Shown here: piece after piece, positions 46,301 to 51,959 of the stretch | How positions within the stretch are numbered: the first letter of the stretch is position 1 | Layout: each line of letters opens with the position of its first letter | DNA from: Meghimatium bilineatum | Taxonomy: Eukaryota; Mollusca; Gastropoda; Stylommatophora; Philomycidae | Direction of reading: 5' to 3' | Length of the DNA stretch: 64,000 bases | Assembly (NCBI GenBank): GCA_034231615.1 | Contig: CM067310.1 | Location: forward strand, 4,074,510-4,138,509 | Made by a program: the position numbers and the translations under genes | The notes under the pieces: model-generated | What the model was told of the DNA's origin: nothing | The model's input: the letters and a program-made list of their open reading frames with translations, nothing else | Databases searched by the model: none

Positions 46301-48530
46301 ATTGTAATTTCAGTGAAGAGCTTTCCATTTGATTCCACCTTGATTTCTTTCTTAGATCTCAGCAGTAGTGATCAATCACTGTGGCAATCGGATGAGTAAC
46401 ACAATCACGAATCACAAATTAAGCTCTATCAGTTGTAGGCCTATATCCGATATCCCAAAACTCATTAAGATTTATGATTTTCAAGTAACTTATAGAAAGC
46501 TCTTCATCTTCAGAAAAGAAATTACTGAGTTTCGAGAACAAATGTCTTTGTAGGATAACTAACACACATTGGAGTGAATTAAAATCAAATGATAAGGTTA
46601 TCAGGAAACGCTGTTGGTCCTACAACGGGCATGTTCTACGCGCAGACATCAACAGAATACACCACCAATCTCTTGAATAGATATCTACAGGCAAAAGAGC
46701 CAGAGGTAGACAAAAAGAAACACTCAGAAGAACAATACTTAGAGAAAGTAAAACAATCAATATCCATACTATCCAAGAACTGCACAGAATAGTTTTGAAC
46801 AGACAGAATTGGAGAGATCTGACCTCTGCACTAACTTCACTTCAGCGCAAAAGGAAAATGAACTGTATAGAAGGCGGTACAACTAAATTTAAACATCCAC
46901 TCACCTGTTCTTTTATTCTTTTTTTCTTTTTACTAATTTTGACATATCAGCAGATACACGCCTCAAAACCTAATTGTGCGTCACTTTGTGACTCACCTTA
47001 TTGTGCGTCACTTTGTGACTCACGTGTCACCAATTGATGAAAATAATAACATATGGTAGTATTAAGTAGTCTCTCGTAGTGACGAGCAAAGTTTACGGCT
47101 AAGGCATGTTAAGTTGAGAGCTCCGATGAGTGAATGTTTACAAGTTAATTGTCTCACTTTCTCTATAGTTCGATGTAGCATACCAGTGTTGGTGCACTTG
47201 AGTTGTAACGATACATTTCATTATTGTCATTGGGCTAATCCTTTTTCAGCATCTTCGTCGTTCAAGTAACTGCTGTGACAGATCCTGGACCTGATGTGAC
47301 CTTTGGCCTGGATTTGCTGTTTCCTAACCTTCGGTGGAAGTCTGTTATAGGAATGTGATCCCGAGGTGAAGTGAAATGTGAGCTGGTAAATGTCGGAGGT
47401 GAAGATGGAGGATGGTGTAGGGGGAAAAAAGAAAGGGGGGGGTAAATATATTTTAGCAATATTAATTTAATAAATTATAATTATATTTTCAACCAAAAAA
47501 AACAGGGGCTCCTTCTGGAAAAAAAGGGGAACTATAGCCCACACTTTAGCTCATTCTTGAAATACTGTAGTGGACATAGGACAGTCAAAATTACCATCTC
47601 TGCGCGATACAATTTGAGCTATTTCTTAAATTTATGTAGTAGTGGAAATAAGTGTATTTGGATTGGTGTATTCGTGAAGGTTTGATATGTAACTATTATG
47701 TGTGCCCGTTGTGTAGCAAATATATGCAATTGATAGCAGAATTGACGGATTGGTAGACAAACTCGAAGTCAGAAGATATTTTCCAGGAGTTCTTGTGTAG
47801 AATAAAGCATGTTTATCCGCTAAGCTAAGATGAATGAGGTAAGTAATTAAATTTAATCTAATTAACAATGTTTACATTTTGAACTAGTCGACTATGGATT
47901 TCACCGTAGGCGTATACTGTGCAAAGCAAATGAAATGGATGGACCTGTCACTCACAAAGCCATGTCGAGTGCAAAAAGCCTCCTTTTTGCTTTGCAGTGT
48001 GATGTCACTGCATCCATTAAATTTCATTGGCAGTGCGCGGAAATCCATGACTTTGGATAATTCGAAATGTAAACATTGTGCTTTTTATAGCGCAACGGTT
48101 ACTTGAACGAAAAGTTTACTCCTCTTTCAATAATTCATTTTCATTAGGCCTACTTCAGTAAAAGAGTTGTCTACAGCTACAAGTTTTTACTTACAGTCTA
48201 CTCACTGCCGAGTTGAGCAATAATATTTCATATATTATTTTCTAAAATAGCTGAAAAATAAACTAATCATATGTGCTATATGCTATGCAGCCAGTATGCA
48301 CATAACAACCAATTTCACATCCTAAACAACACTTTAACTTTAATCTTTAGAACCAATCTACCTTTCATAGACGGGTCATCATCGTCGTCAAATCCACTTT
48401 CAAGTGATGTTGAGACGTTCCGATAATAAGCCATGACATTCTCTGAAAGAATTCCAAGTTTTGGCTTCTTCTCATCCGAATTGGAAAAATCCCTTTTCTT
48501 TGGAAAGCCACCACGTTTTTCTTTCGACAT
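24985..48530 (-). CDS. NOP9: NOP9, Pumilio-repeat nucleolar protein, complete, 13 exons
   Basis: Thirteen exons join without a phase error: 48530-48362, 44509-44232, 40752-40590, 38008-37901, 37066-36904, 35336-35147, 34105-33977, 33578-33447, 32960-32733, 30555-30445, 29342-29195, 28086-28028 and 25356-24985. They give 2250 nt, 749 residues. Recognition rests on runs that I recall from human NOP9, such as HPIANYVLQKLL (human HPIANFPLQRLL), LLTAFHCQDP (LLLEAFHCAEP), GSLLLQQLLQF and ACNRNGSRCLESIWKG. Pumilio-type helical repeats fill about residues 60-600. NOP9 binds pre-rRNA near the 18S 3' end in the nucleolus and is needed for small-subunit maturation (yeast knowledge). The protein exceeds the human one (636) mainly by a Lys/Glu-rich tail (residues 607-749), likely a nucleolar targeting region. 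Most introns carry a minisatellite. Confidence 0.95.
25443..26452. repeat. 32-bp minisatellite, about 31 copies
   Basis: Unit begins GAAAATCAGACTCGGATATA and ends TCTCTGGT; the main variants are ACTCGG/CCTCGG and GATATAG/GGTATAG. It lies in NOP9 intron 12, starting about 86 bases upstream of the exon 13 acceptor. Copies are at least 95% alike, so recently expanded or homogenised. Confidence 0.97.
26750..27060 (+). mobile_element. Probable LINE RNase H scrap
   Basis: TARERTAFSAIMSMN and TINCVPGHLGA, the latter like the WVPGHxGxxGN end of RNase H. Short and broken. Lies in NOP9 intron 12. Confidence 0.4.
27172..27290 (+). mobile_element. SINE-S copy with internal deletion
   Basis: GCCGCAGACGGATGTGTCAA, then GATCATTGTCCTGC and GGGAGTTTGAGAATGAACAC. 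Confidence 0.82.
28028..28086 (-). CDS. NOP9: NOP9 exon 12
   Basis: 59-nt exon, residues 607-626: GNAKKKKRGKESELATLNNE. Its acceptor (TTATCCTCACAG) is the end of a 30-bp tandem array. Confidence 0.85.
28093..28398. repeat. 30-bp minisatellite, about 10 copies, abutting NOP9 exon 12
   Basis: AGGATAAACGTCACATTTTT recurs about every 30 bases. On the gene strand the last unit provides the TTATCC tract directly before the exon 12 acceptor. Confidence 0.93.
28462..28703. repeat. 26-bp minisatellite, about 9 copies
   Basis: GTTGTGCTGTGGGACAAGTT recurs at 26 bases in NOP9 intron 11. All three forward frames stay open, so apparent Cys/Val-rich proteins here are artefacts. Confidence 0.93.
28752..28910 (-). 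mobile_element. SINE-L 5' half
   Basis: GACTTCAGCATGACTTC, GGGACAGCCAACTCCATCCC, GTGTTGCTATTCTTTG. The 3' half is missing. Confidence 0.78.
29066..29183. repeat. 30-bp minisatellite, four copies, next to NOP9 exon 11 donor
   Basis: ATAACACTACAGGCAACC plus GTGTGACTTGAC, four units, starting about 11 bases into intron 11. Confidence 0.92.
29195..29342 (-). CDS. NOP9: NOP9 exon 11
   Basis: Residues 558-606: GDQWGRFLYRNFALFKFSQR, then KEWMEIQG and LLNDIIQ, the end of the Pumilio-like fold. Donor CAAG|GTTTGT, followed about 10 bases later by a 30-bp tandem array. Confidence 0.94.
29506..29658 (+). mobile_element. SINE-S, near full length
   Basis: CAGAAGATTGGGCCATTGGC to GAATGAACGCTGAAGAAGAA, with the full middle (GGAAATCTAGTAGGACATTG). 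In NOP9 intron 10. Confidence 0.85.
29741..29825 (-). mobile_element. SINE-L 3' fragment
   Basis: TTCTCAAACTCTTGCAGATT, TAGTCTGGAGAACGG, GCCATGGTTTACAG. Confidence 0.75.
29835..30010 (-). repeat. Dispersed repeat shared with 38680-38870
   Basis: CAGGGTGCACTGCTAGGAGG, GGGATCTTGGTTATCTGCTA and GACCGCCAAGAGCATTGCG match the reverse of the other copy in order. Family unknown. Confidence 0.55.
30130..30390 (-). mobile_element. LINE reverse transcriptase fragment
   Basis: Reverse strand: SHNLEDITTFIYLGPHISDY, the FxYLGxxIS motif after the palm domain of RTE/CR1-type enzymes, then NPLADKIVYYMFITAMAALI. Lies 55 bases downstream of NOP9 exon 10. Confidence 0.6.
30445..30555 (-). CDS. NOP9: NOP9 exon 10
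   Basis: Residues 521-557: GLYVNIACNRNGSRCLESIW, then KGSAVKSRIVIAEQLSK. The NRNGSRCLExxW helix is the RNA-facing repeat motif. Acceptor TTTTTCAG, donor AAAG|GTTAGC. Confidence 0.95.
30800..31810 (+). mobile_element. LINE 5' part: 5' UTR and AP endonuclease domain
   Basis: 30800-30960 looks like a LINE 5' UTR (CCGACCCCTTCTAGATGCG; AAGCAGCCGCTGACCAAACC), related to 42860-43060. The endonuclease follows: AIIVGDFNGHSPSWGYEDMD (the GDFN active-site box, about 31440) and GGSDHVSVILQIL (the SDH box, 31670). Several frame breaks; the reverse transcriptase is absent. NOP9 intron 9. Confidence 0.75.
31842..32075 (+). repeat. Copy of the inverted-repeat element, single arm with tRNA-like box
   Basis: GTAATAGTCCTTGTTTCGAT, GTGACTTGAGTACACAGG, GGATGTGGTTGGTCAAGTA and finally GACCTGGTTCAATTCCCG, which fits a Pol III B box (GGTTCAANTCC). 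Same order as 62632-62851 but diverged. Confidence 0.65.
32140..32420 (-). mobile_element. mariner-type transposase N-terminal fragment
   Basis: Reverse strand: MLNKAYGDTAVKKSHKYLC, FDDDTHDVRLSTSSN, VRADRRLGVKKIASEVGISS. The helix-turn-helix order AYGD, DDxRxxRLSTS, DRRLxVxxIAxEVGIS is that of mariner/SETMAR-like transposases. The DDE domain is absent. NOP9 intron 9. Confidence 0.72.
32483..32645 (-). mobile_element. SINE-L 5' half, diverged
   Basis: ACACATCCAACTTCAGCATG, TTTTTCGGCATGCATAGCAGG, ATTGCCACACACGGGC. Confidence 0.7.
32733..32960 (-). CDS. NOP9: NOP9 exon 9
   Basis: Residues 445-520: SVNIHGSLLLQQLLQFTKPK, LSPAELMGLCCDKCGSHVVD and FAFLKKLE. Acceptor TTTTTTTGCAG, donor GAA|GTAAGT. 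Confidence 0.95.
33050..33335 (-). repeat. 24-bp tandem repeat in NOP9 intron 8, open in the exon 8 frame
   Basis: On the gene strand the unit encodes degenerate QKTKERPS octapeptides, about nine in a row. The exon 8 frame runs without a stop from 33446 to 33021 and ends at 33020-33018, so intron retention would give a truncated NOP9 with a basic repeat tail. Confidence 0.85.
33447..33578 (-). CDS. NOP9: NOP9 exon 8
   Basis: Residues 401-444: ALLTAFHCQDPVERQIQIVP, LVASLQTFEVFFSDEDQDKE. Donor GGAG|GTGACC, phase 0. The frame stays open for 142 codons past the donor (see the repeat in the intron). Confidence 0.92.
33757..33914 (+). mobile_element. SINE-S, near full length
   Basis: GCCGAAGATGGATGCGTCGG to ATTAACGCTGAAGAAGAAGA. 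In NOP9 intron 7. Confidence 0.85.
33977..34105 (-). CDS. NOP9: NOP9 exon 7
   Basis: Residues 358-400: LKEILSDITQYFEDILAVRH, VGIVTKLAQACRNTQSG. Acceptor CCACCAG, donor GAAG|GTTTGT, phase 0 on both sides. Confidence 0.93.
34138..34457. repeat. 23-bp minisatellite, about 14 copies
   Basis: ACAAGTATTCACAATTTAAA recurs at 23 bases and is nearly invariant; it starts about 32 bases upstream of the exon 7 acceptor (gene strand). Confidence 0.96.
34550..35000 (-). mobile_element. LINE reverse transcriptase C-terminal fragment
   Basis: Reverse strand: MLCYGCEAWIV (about 34975), SWTAKKTNVEVLRDAGIKQQ, LGHVMRKSKLVQLVTTGKIN. Same type as 45885-46345. NOP9 intron 6. Confidence 0.68.
35094..35170 (-). repeat. 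24-bp triplication spanning the NOP9 exon 6 donor
   Basis: Gene-strand unit GTTATGGTAAGTTTAGTGGA plus CTCT, three times. Each unit contains a complete ATG|GTAAG donor (exon ends 35147, 35123, 35099). 24 nt preserves frame. Confidence 0.93.
35147..35336 (-). CDS. NOP9: NOP9 exon 6 (donor site triplicated)
   Basis: Residues 294-357: PDIVQNEVGSYLVELIISLA, LNQLYSQIFKGNLIYF, AVHPIANYVLQKLL and VLVDSVM. Taken to end at 35147 (ATG|GTAAGT), but identical donor contexts follow at 35123 and 35099, each 24 nt on and in frame. Longer forms would add one or two VSLVDSVM octapeptides. Confidence 0.92.
35665..36069. repeat. 26-bp G-rich minisatellite, about 15 copies
   Basis: GACAACTAAGGAAAGTTGGG plus GTAGTA; end units are 24-25 bp. 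NOP9 intron 5. Confidence 0.96.
36437..36598. repeat. Solitary relative of the 18.4-kb unit followed by a 26-bp array
   Basis: CAACTGAGGAGGAC, then CAGAAAAGCTTTGGTCTATC resembles the 48-bp unit of 18388-18975. Four units of GCTCACAGATAGAGGGATTA follow at 26 bases. Confidence 0.8.
36638..36798 (-). mobile_element. SINE-S, near full length
   Basis: TTCTTCTTCTGTGTTCATTC to CACAGCGCATCCGTCCTCAG. NOP9 intron 5. Confidence 0.85.
36904..37066 (-). CDS. NOP9: NOP9 exon 5
   Basis: Residues 240-293: PVLQTVLLILHKISPQEYSN and LVKTIFTKACSP, then an Asn/Asp-rich loop. Acceptor TGTCTTCCAG, donor AAAAG|GTCAGA, phase 2. Confidence 0.92.
37090..37197. repeat. 22-bp minisatellite, five copies
   Basis: AGTAATTCTATAGTAACTGAG-like units, starting about 25 bases upstream of NOP9 exon 5. 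Confidence 0.85.
37634..37710. repeat. 27-bp tandem repeat, three copies
   Basis: GTTATGCCTGTTTGGCATGT recurs; it leads into a SINE-L remnant. Confidence 0.82.
37702..37855 (+). mobile_element. SINE-L internal/3' fragment
   Basis: TAAGGAGGTTTTAGGTGG, CAGAAAGGTGCAGATATC, AAACCATGACACAACTCATT. A matching scrap (AGGAGGTTTTAGGTGGTGG) lies at 38542-38565. NOP9 intron 4. Confidence 0.72.
37901..38008 (-). CDS. NOP9: NOP9 exon 4
   Basis: Residues 204-239: MATTYKYLPQDFEQSFKTLT and GKIVHLCNFE. Acceptor TTGCACACAG, donor GAAG|GTTTGT. Confidence 0.9.
38112..38409. mobile_element. MITE, pogo/Tigger-like ends, copy 5, with internal 30-bp array
   Basis: TACTGCAGTGGGATCACTCT to GTTATAATAGGATTTGACT. Inside, CATAGATACAGCAAATGTCT plus GCTATTACTT is repeated five times (38210-38360), where other copies have one equivalent. 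NOP9 intron 3. Confidence 0.85.
38680..38990 (+). repeat. Dispersed repeat of unknown family
   Basis: First 190 bases correspond to the reverse of 29835-30010. The rest (GATGGAATCAGAATTGCCTG and on) has no second copy here. Confidence 0.45.
39268..39423 (+). mobile_element. SINE-S, full length, with target-site duplication
   Basis: GCCCGCTGAAGACGGATGTG to GAATGAATGCTGAAGAA, with GAATACAGCT on both sides (10 bp, before 39268 and after 39418). Confidence 0.88.
39600..40042 (-). repeat. tRNA-like head and body of a probable SINE
   Basis: On the minus strand 40042-39975 reads GCTAGGCCGTGTGGTTAGAA, a D-arm/A-box-like start, and CCGGGTTCAATCCACGG, a T-arm with B box, spaced as in a tRNA. The acceptor stem is imperfect. 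The following 370 bases (to about 39600) share a segment with 4420-4640, suggesting a dispersed tRNA-derived element. Confidence 0.5.
40098..40370 (-). mobile_element. SINE-L, full length, diverged
   Basis: CACTCTCAAACTCCTGCAGA to TTTTGAGCCCCGGCAACATG. NOP9 intron 3. Confidence 0.85.
40402..40558 (-). mobile_element. SINE-S, full length, with target-site duplication
   Basis: TCTTCTTCTTCAGCATTCAT to CGACAGATCTGTCGTCAGC, flanked by ATGACATATTCAT and ATGATATATTCAT (13 bp, one mismatch). It lies 31 bases from NOP9 exon 3. Confidence 0.9.
40590..40752 (-). CDS. NOP9: NOP9 exon 3
   Basis: Residues 150-203: GSIVQLCKFTESHMRDIMVD, TYASHVLRSLLEALGG. Donor AAAG|GTAAAC, phase 1. A SINE-S copy ends 31 bases beyond the donor. 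Confidence 0.94.
40753..41602. other. NOP9 intron 2 segment without recognised element
   Basis: AT-rich, no open frame of note, no repeat recognised up to the SINE at 41603. Confidence 0.5.
41603..41759 (+). mobile_element. SINE-S, full length, with target-site duplication
   Basis: GCCGAAGACGGATGTGTTGG to GAATGAACGCTGAAGAAG, with AATACAAATG on both sides (10 bp). Confidence 0.9.
42087..42247 (-). mobile_element. SINE-S, full length
   Basis: TTCTTCTTCTTCAGCATTCA to GACACATCCGTCTTCGGCGG. Flanks GTTTTACTATTT / GTTGTACTATTT suggest a 12-bp duplication with one mismatch. Confidence 0.9.
42728..42795 (-). repeat. tRNA-like SINE head
   Basis: Minus strand: TTGCAAGGCGATTCAGTGTC then ACCAGGTTCAATCCCGTC, the same arrangement as the end of the inverted-repeat arm (TGCTAGGCGATTTGG...GGTTCAATTCCCG). 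Confidence 0.5.
42860..43218 (+). mobile_element. LINE remnants: 5' UTR piece and coding scrap
   Basis: GAATAAGCAGTCACTGCCCA and CGACGTCGGTGACTA parallel 30885-30945. The rest to 43218, resuming after the SINE at 43521-43575 (CTATGGACTTGCCTGGAGTG then ATGATGATGTGACGACTAAC), looks like a LINE 3' end. Confidence 0.5.
43232..43507 (-). mobile_element. SINE-L, full length, with perfect 13-bp target-site duplication
   Basis: 276 bp between two copies of GGGAGATCGGAGC (43219-43231 and 43508-43520). On its own strand it runs GCCCGTGTGTTGCCAGGGCC to CGCAGAAAAAGAAGAA. This copy fixes both ends of the family. Confidence 0.95.
43876..44150 (-). mobile_element. SINE-L, full length, diverged
   Basis: CTTCTACATTTATTCTCAAA to TTTTGGACCCTGGCTACACA. 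It ends about 80 bases from NOP9 exon 2. Confidence 0.87.
44232..44509 (-). CDS. NOP9: NOP9 exon 2
   Basis: Residues 57-149: DNFLTNVYNTLKDEGVEVSQ, NQTVSRILEMLF, MRELFCNFCSNL and DRFASHVFQSLIQHLP, two Pumilio-type repeats. Acceptor ACTTTTCAG, donor CAT|GTAAGT, phase 0. Confidence 0.94.
44530..44725 (+). mobile_element. RTE-like LINE C-terminal fragment
   Basis: RGRQRYKWKSSITR-like basic segment, then AECTTKSRDRGCWRFVAANL and HCGDST with stop. Matches 20560-20720. Starts about 20 bases upstream of NOP9 exon 2. Confidence 0.65.
44780..44916 (-). mobile_element. SINE-S, diverged
   Basis: CGCCGGATCTCTCCTGTAGC, CTACTAGATTTCCAGCATG, TTTTTATTGATGCAAATGG. Confidence 0.78.
45253..45808 (-). mobile_element. 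SINE-L split by an internal 23-bp minisatellite
   Basis: SINE tail side at 45253-45300 (TCAACGTTCATTCTCAAACT), body resuming at 45590 (CAGAGAACATTTTCC) and ending at CACACAACACGTGGG. The array between grew at the point where other copies read GGATGTAGTCC. Confidence 0.83.
45301..45552. repeat. 23-bp minisatellite, 11 copies
   Basis: CTGGATTGTCTACACCACTT plus GGT; variation is limited to TGTC/TGCC. Stop-free in three forward frames, so its apparent proteins are spurious. NOP9 intron 1. Confidence 0.96.
45885..46345 (-). mobile_element. RTE-like LINE C-terminal fragment, well preserved
   Basis: Reverse strand open for 108 codons: MLRIPWTARKTNVVVLKESN, RQSSFFGHFMRQAGLENIVT, EGNRDRGQQCEKILDSLTTW, RELWRAMTAYASQHGTRW and stop. 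Standard RTE-type reverse transcriptase end. Confidence 0.82.
46585..46860 (+). mobile_element. RTE-like LINE C-terminal fragment
   Basis: GHVLRADINRIHHQSLE, GKRARGRQKETLRRTILRES, NRQNWRDLTSALTSLQRKRK. A frame shift divides it. Confidence 0.78.
46861..48361. other. NOP9 intron 1, promoter-proximal 1.5 kb
   Basis: No element recognised apart from a 29-bp duplication (TTGTGCGTCACTTTGTGACT at 46973 and 47001). Confidence 0.5.
48362..48530 (-). CDS. NOP9: NOP9 exon 1
   Basis: Residues 1-56: MSKEKRGGFPKKRDFSNSDE, a basic start, then ILSENVMAYYRNVSTSLESG and an Asp run. Donor AAAG|GTAGAT, phase 1. The next in-frame ATG falls within the conserved part, supporting this start. Confidence 0.92.
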
Positions 48531-48764
48531 ATTTCTGATAAAAGCGGTAGTTTCACAACGAATAGGCCTATGATGTTCGTGTAGTGTTCTTGATATATCA
48601 TAACATCAACATGCTTGACGATTTAAATCGAAACTTGAACTGTATAGTAGTTTTTAGCAGTATAAATATTGCCAGATTTTGTCATCATGTCAGTCAATTC
48701 AATTAACGTAGAGAATATTTAGAAGGTCGTGGTAGAAACATTATCTGAACCACAACCAGGGGCG

Positions 48765-49050
48765 TAACTAGGGTAAGTGCTGCCCGGTGCGATTAAGATT
48801 TGATGCCCCCCCCCAATTGAAAAAACCCCAGAAAATCCAATGTAAAATTGTACAAAATTGTACCATCATTATCAATTTTATCCACATTTAACAAAGATAA
48901 AAACAAATTTTTAAATTTCAAATTACAAATTCACTTGACGAGCTTTTTGTCTAGCGAAGTCATTAATGACTGCGTCGAAGCTCAGATCATTGACCAGTAC
49001 CTGTTCGATTGACATCATTCATTCATAGAGCATGAGTCAATGTCGAGAAT
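48765..49050. mobile_element. hAT-type transposon end fragment
   Basis: Opens CAGGGGCGTAACTAGGGTAA and TGCTGCCCGGTGCG, the CAGGGGCGTA terminus common in hAT elements. The body is AT-rich and is cut at about 49050 by a LINE tail. Confidence 0.55.
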
Positions 49051-49235
49051 GCATGAATTGGGAGTGAGGATGGGCGTGGCCCGTAGAGAACCCTTTGACA
49101 AAGATTTCAAAAAGAGCAGTAAACCAACATAGAACCGGAACCATCAGCCGTTATACCCTGAGAGATTTACTGAAGCGGAGATCTGAGCACCTATGGGCGT
49201 ATCCGGTGTGCGAAGAGGATAATCAACATACCCAG
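49050..49235 (+). mobile_element. Tail of RNase H-type LINE
   Basis: CGTTATACCCTGAGAGATTT, CACCTATGGGCGTATCCGG and GAAGAGGATAATCAACATA correspond to the reverse of 23395-23520. Confidence 0.58.
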
Positions 49236-49680
49236 AGCCGTCTTTGCACCATTTTGGGCCCCTGGACAAAGAAATAGTGTTGGGCCCCTGGGCAAAGAAA
49301 GAGTGCCCCCCCCCCGTAGGAATAAAACATAAATGGTTGATAATATTAAAAATAATGTATTATTTATTTTATTGTCACTATACTAATTTCAACAAAATTG
49401 TTGTTAATCATGCTGCAACTATAATCAACAGTAAACATGAAAAACAGAGAAAAGAGATCTTATTTACGTGTTTTATAGACATGGTTCAAGATTGGAAGTG
49501 ATTGATAAACTTGAAGGGCCCGTTCGCATATAAACACAAAATTATGAGATTTTTATAAAATAATACTAAATTTTATACGTGTTTTCCGAAACCCTACAAC
49601 ATATTCGCATGGGGCCCCTATGTCCGTGGGCCCCCGGGCAAATGCCCAATGGGCCTATGCATTAAGGCGGCATTGAACAT
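49236..49680. mobile_element. Non-autonomous hAT-like element with imperfect inverted ends
   Basis: Left end GAGCCGTCTTTGCACCATTT with GGGCCCCTGGGCAAA; right end GGGCAAATGCCCAATGGGCC and TGCATTAAGGCGGCATTG, whose reverse starts CAATGCCGCCTTAATGCA. AT-rich core. Confidence 0.6.
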
Positions 49681-49682
49681 AC

Positions 49683-51790
49683 CTAATACCTAATTGCGAG
49701 GTTGTTTAATCTCAAGTTGCTCATAGTTGACCTGATATAGTTTTTGATTAATAGTTTGGAGAAACTCCTTTCACATGTAGCTATACTAACTCCTAGAGTT
49801 AGGAACACACGCAGTAAAATGATAATGTTGTGTACTGAATCAGAAAGCTGATGTTTCTGAATGAAGATAAGTAATTTCAAAGGCCCTTGGTCCTTCAAGT
49901 TAAAGGCCGAAGATGCTGCGACAAATTTCATTAGTAGTTTTCTCCCTTGAGTAAAAATTCATCCTTGTCGATGTCATCATCAGGAAAGTTGTGAAGAACA
50001 CTGTCGATTCGATCGTCAAACAGTTGCTTTGGAGAAAGAAAGAAAGCCAAACCTGTCAGCAAACTCTTCTCAGTCAGTTCCTCTTTTGCCAAGTTTGGCA
50101 CATAGGGAGGATGTCATAGTTCTCCATGCCTGTCAATCAGTTGCCAAAGATTGCAGGTCGTGTGCATTTATGAATGTTGATTTTAATTCCTTCATAAATG
50201 TTCTTCTGAGCGTTGTTTTTAGTCTTCCGTGTTTTCTTTTCCCGTCTGGTGTCCACAAGGCTTGTTGTTGGATTCTGTCTTCCTTCATTCTATGTACGTG
50301 ACCGATGTATGTCCAGCGGCGTTTTCTGACGATGTTCGTCACATATTCTTGTTTTGTCTCCCCTCTTAGTATTTCGTTTGATTTGAAGTCTTTCCAATTA
50401 GTATATGTGATTTTTCTGATGCATCTATTTTCGAATGCAACTAACTTCTTATCCATTATTGCGGTAGATTTCCAACTTTCATATCCATATGTCAATGATG
50501 GAATCACACTTGCATTGAATAGTCGCAGTTTGATGTGTTTACTTGCGATCTTCGTACTCCAGATGTTTGAGAGTTTGTTAAGGGCGTTGGAGGCGAGAAC
50601 GATTCAAGTCTTGATTTCTGAATTGGTATCCCAGTCTGCTGTTATCTTACTTCCCAAATATACGAAATTTGAATAGTTGTCTAGTATATTATCATCTAGT
50701 TTAATTGATTCTGTTAGGCCGGTAAAGTTCATGATTTTCGTTTTATGTGTGTTTATTTAAGGCCTATCCAATGTAGTTGTTCAAATCTTGTTGAAATCTC
50801 CTGATTCACTCTGTCCACCGAAGTTCATTTCTGTAGCTTAACCCGGCATCGGCGGCTTCTTCTCCAGGCATCTTCTTTTTACGACATATTCGCCGCTGTG
50901 GCTCCGTAGGAGTTCGAAGTTCAGAACACACCAACTGCGCATAGCTCAAACTCGCATCGTCTACTGTTTGCCTCGAAGACGTGAGGAATTCACTTAAAGA
51001 TTTCATTTTTGTTGCCCAATCCAGAACGCTCATGCCCTTCTTCTTCATATATGCCTGCGCGTGATTTATTTCCGTTAAAACTAGAGCCATGATCCCTAGA
51101 TACGCCAAGAACGTGAATGACTGCATCGACACCAGCAAGCTGTCAGCCGCGATCTCGTTTCCGAATTTTCGGTTCTCTCAGTTAAAATTTCAAGTGTTTC
51201 CAGAATCTTCAGAAAGTGGCTTGTAACCATTTTGACCGCTTCGCCTCTCGCTACAACGTGTTTCTGTTTGAGACTCATTTCAGTAGTTCATTCCATTCAG
51301 CACTTCACAACGATGAGTGGAATTGGAGAAGGTGTGCAGACGATTAAGCGTGCCGAAGAAGGTCACATCGTTTATTTCTTCTCATGCCGCATGGAGGATC
51401 CCAGCTAGGTTTAAACTATGGTTCGAACAGGTAATATACTCGGATTTTGTATTTATATCGGTTTCTGAACTCCCGAATGTTCCCTTTTTTTTTATCACAA
51501 CAACGTTATCGTACCCTTGACCTCGGCAGTCCATAATGTCGAGGTCGTCCGCCTCTAGCTACTTCAAAATCATTCTTGCAATCCCGACGACATTTGTTTT
51601 CTGTGTCAATAAAAGACTCTTCAACAGACACACGATGGCCTTCCATCACAACATAACTAACACTTGCGAAGTTTAATCCATGTGAGACACTTCGAGTGTG
51701 CTATCAAATATTATGGCAAAATAATTGGCGTCTTTTACCCGCTGGATAATACAACGTTCAACTCCACTTCAAAATCCTCTTAGTTGCTGC
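49683..51790 (-). mobile_element. hAT transposase remnant (ZMYM6/TTF-type), split by a LINE
   Basis: The C-terminal dimerisation domain lies at 49931-49683: LRVFLTLGVSIATCERSFSK, LLIKNYIRSTMSNLRLNNLA. Earlier parts lie at 51790-50770: FASVSYVVMEGHRVSVEE, RRICRKKKMPGEEAADAG and VNQEISTRFEQL, with many breaks. The two parts are separated by an RTE-like LINE fragment at 50035-50765. Nonfunctional DNA transposon. Confidence 0.72.
50035..50765 (-). mobile_element. RTE-like LINE 3' part inserted in the hAT remnant
   Basis: Reverse strand: KTKIMNFTGLTESIKLDDN, NFVYLGSKITADWDTNSEIK, MIPSLTYGYESWKSTAIMDK, FENRCIRKITYTNWKDFKSN, RRWTYIGHVHRMKEDRIQQQ and LQSLATDQAWRT-like end. About 730 bp, 5'-truncated; 124 codons of it are still open. 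Confidence 0.82.
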
Positions 51791-51957
51791 TTACGAAATG
51801 TGTGACAGCTAACAGTGTAGCTATCCTTTGCTCCCCATCCAGTCCCTCCAAAAAAAGGGCTGTTTCTATCCTTTGCTCCCATCCAGGCCCGGTAACACAA
51901 GGGCAGTTTCTATACTTTGCTCCCACCCAGGCCCGGCAACAGAAGGGCAGTTTCTAT
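51790..51957 (-). repeat. SINE-L 5' end in three tandem copies
   Basis: ATCCTTTGCTCCC-CCAGTCCC at 51822, then AGGGCTGTTTCTATCCTTTG and AGGGCAGTTTCTATACTTTG about 50 bases apart. All correspond to the first 50 bases of SINE-L in reverse. Confidence 0.75.
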
Positions 51958-51959
51958 TG

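Noticed and set aside
50305-50676. 123-residue open frame on the plus strand
   Set aside because: Antisense to the RTE-like LINE C-terminus.
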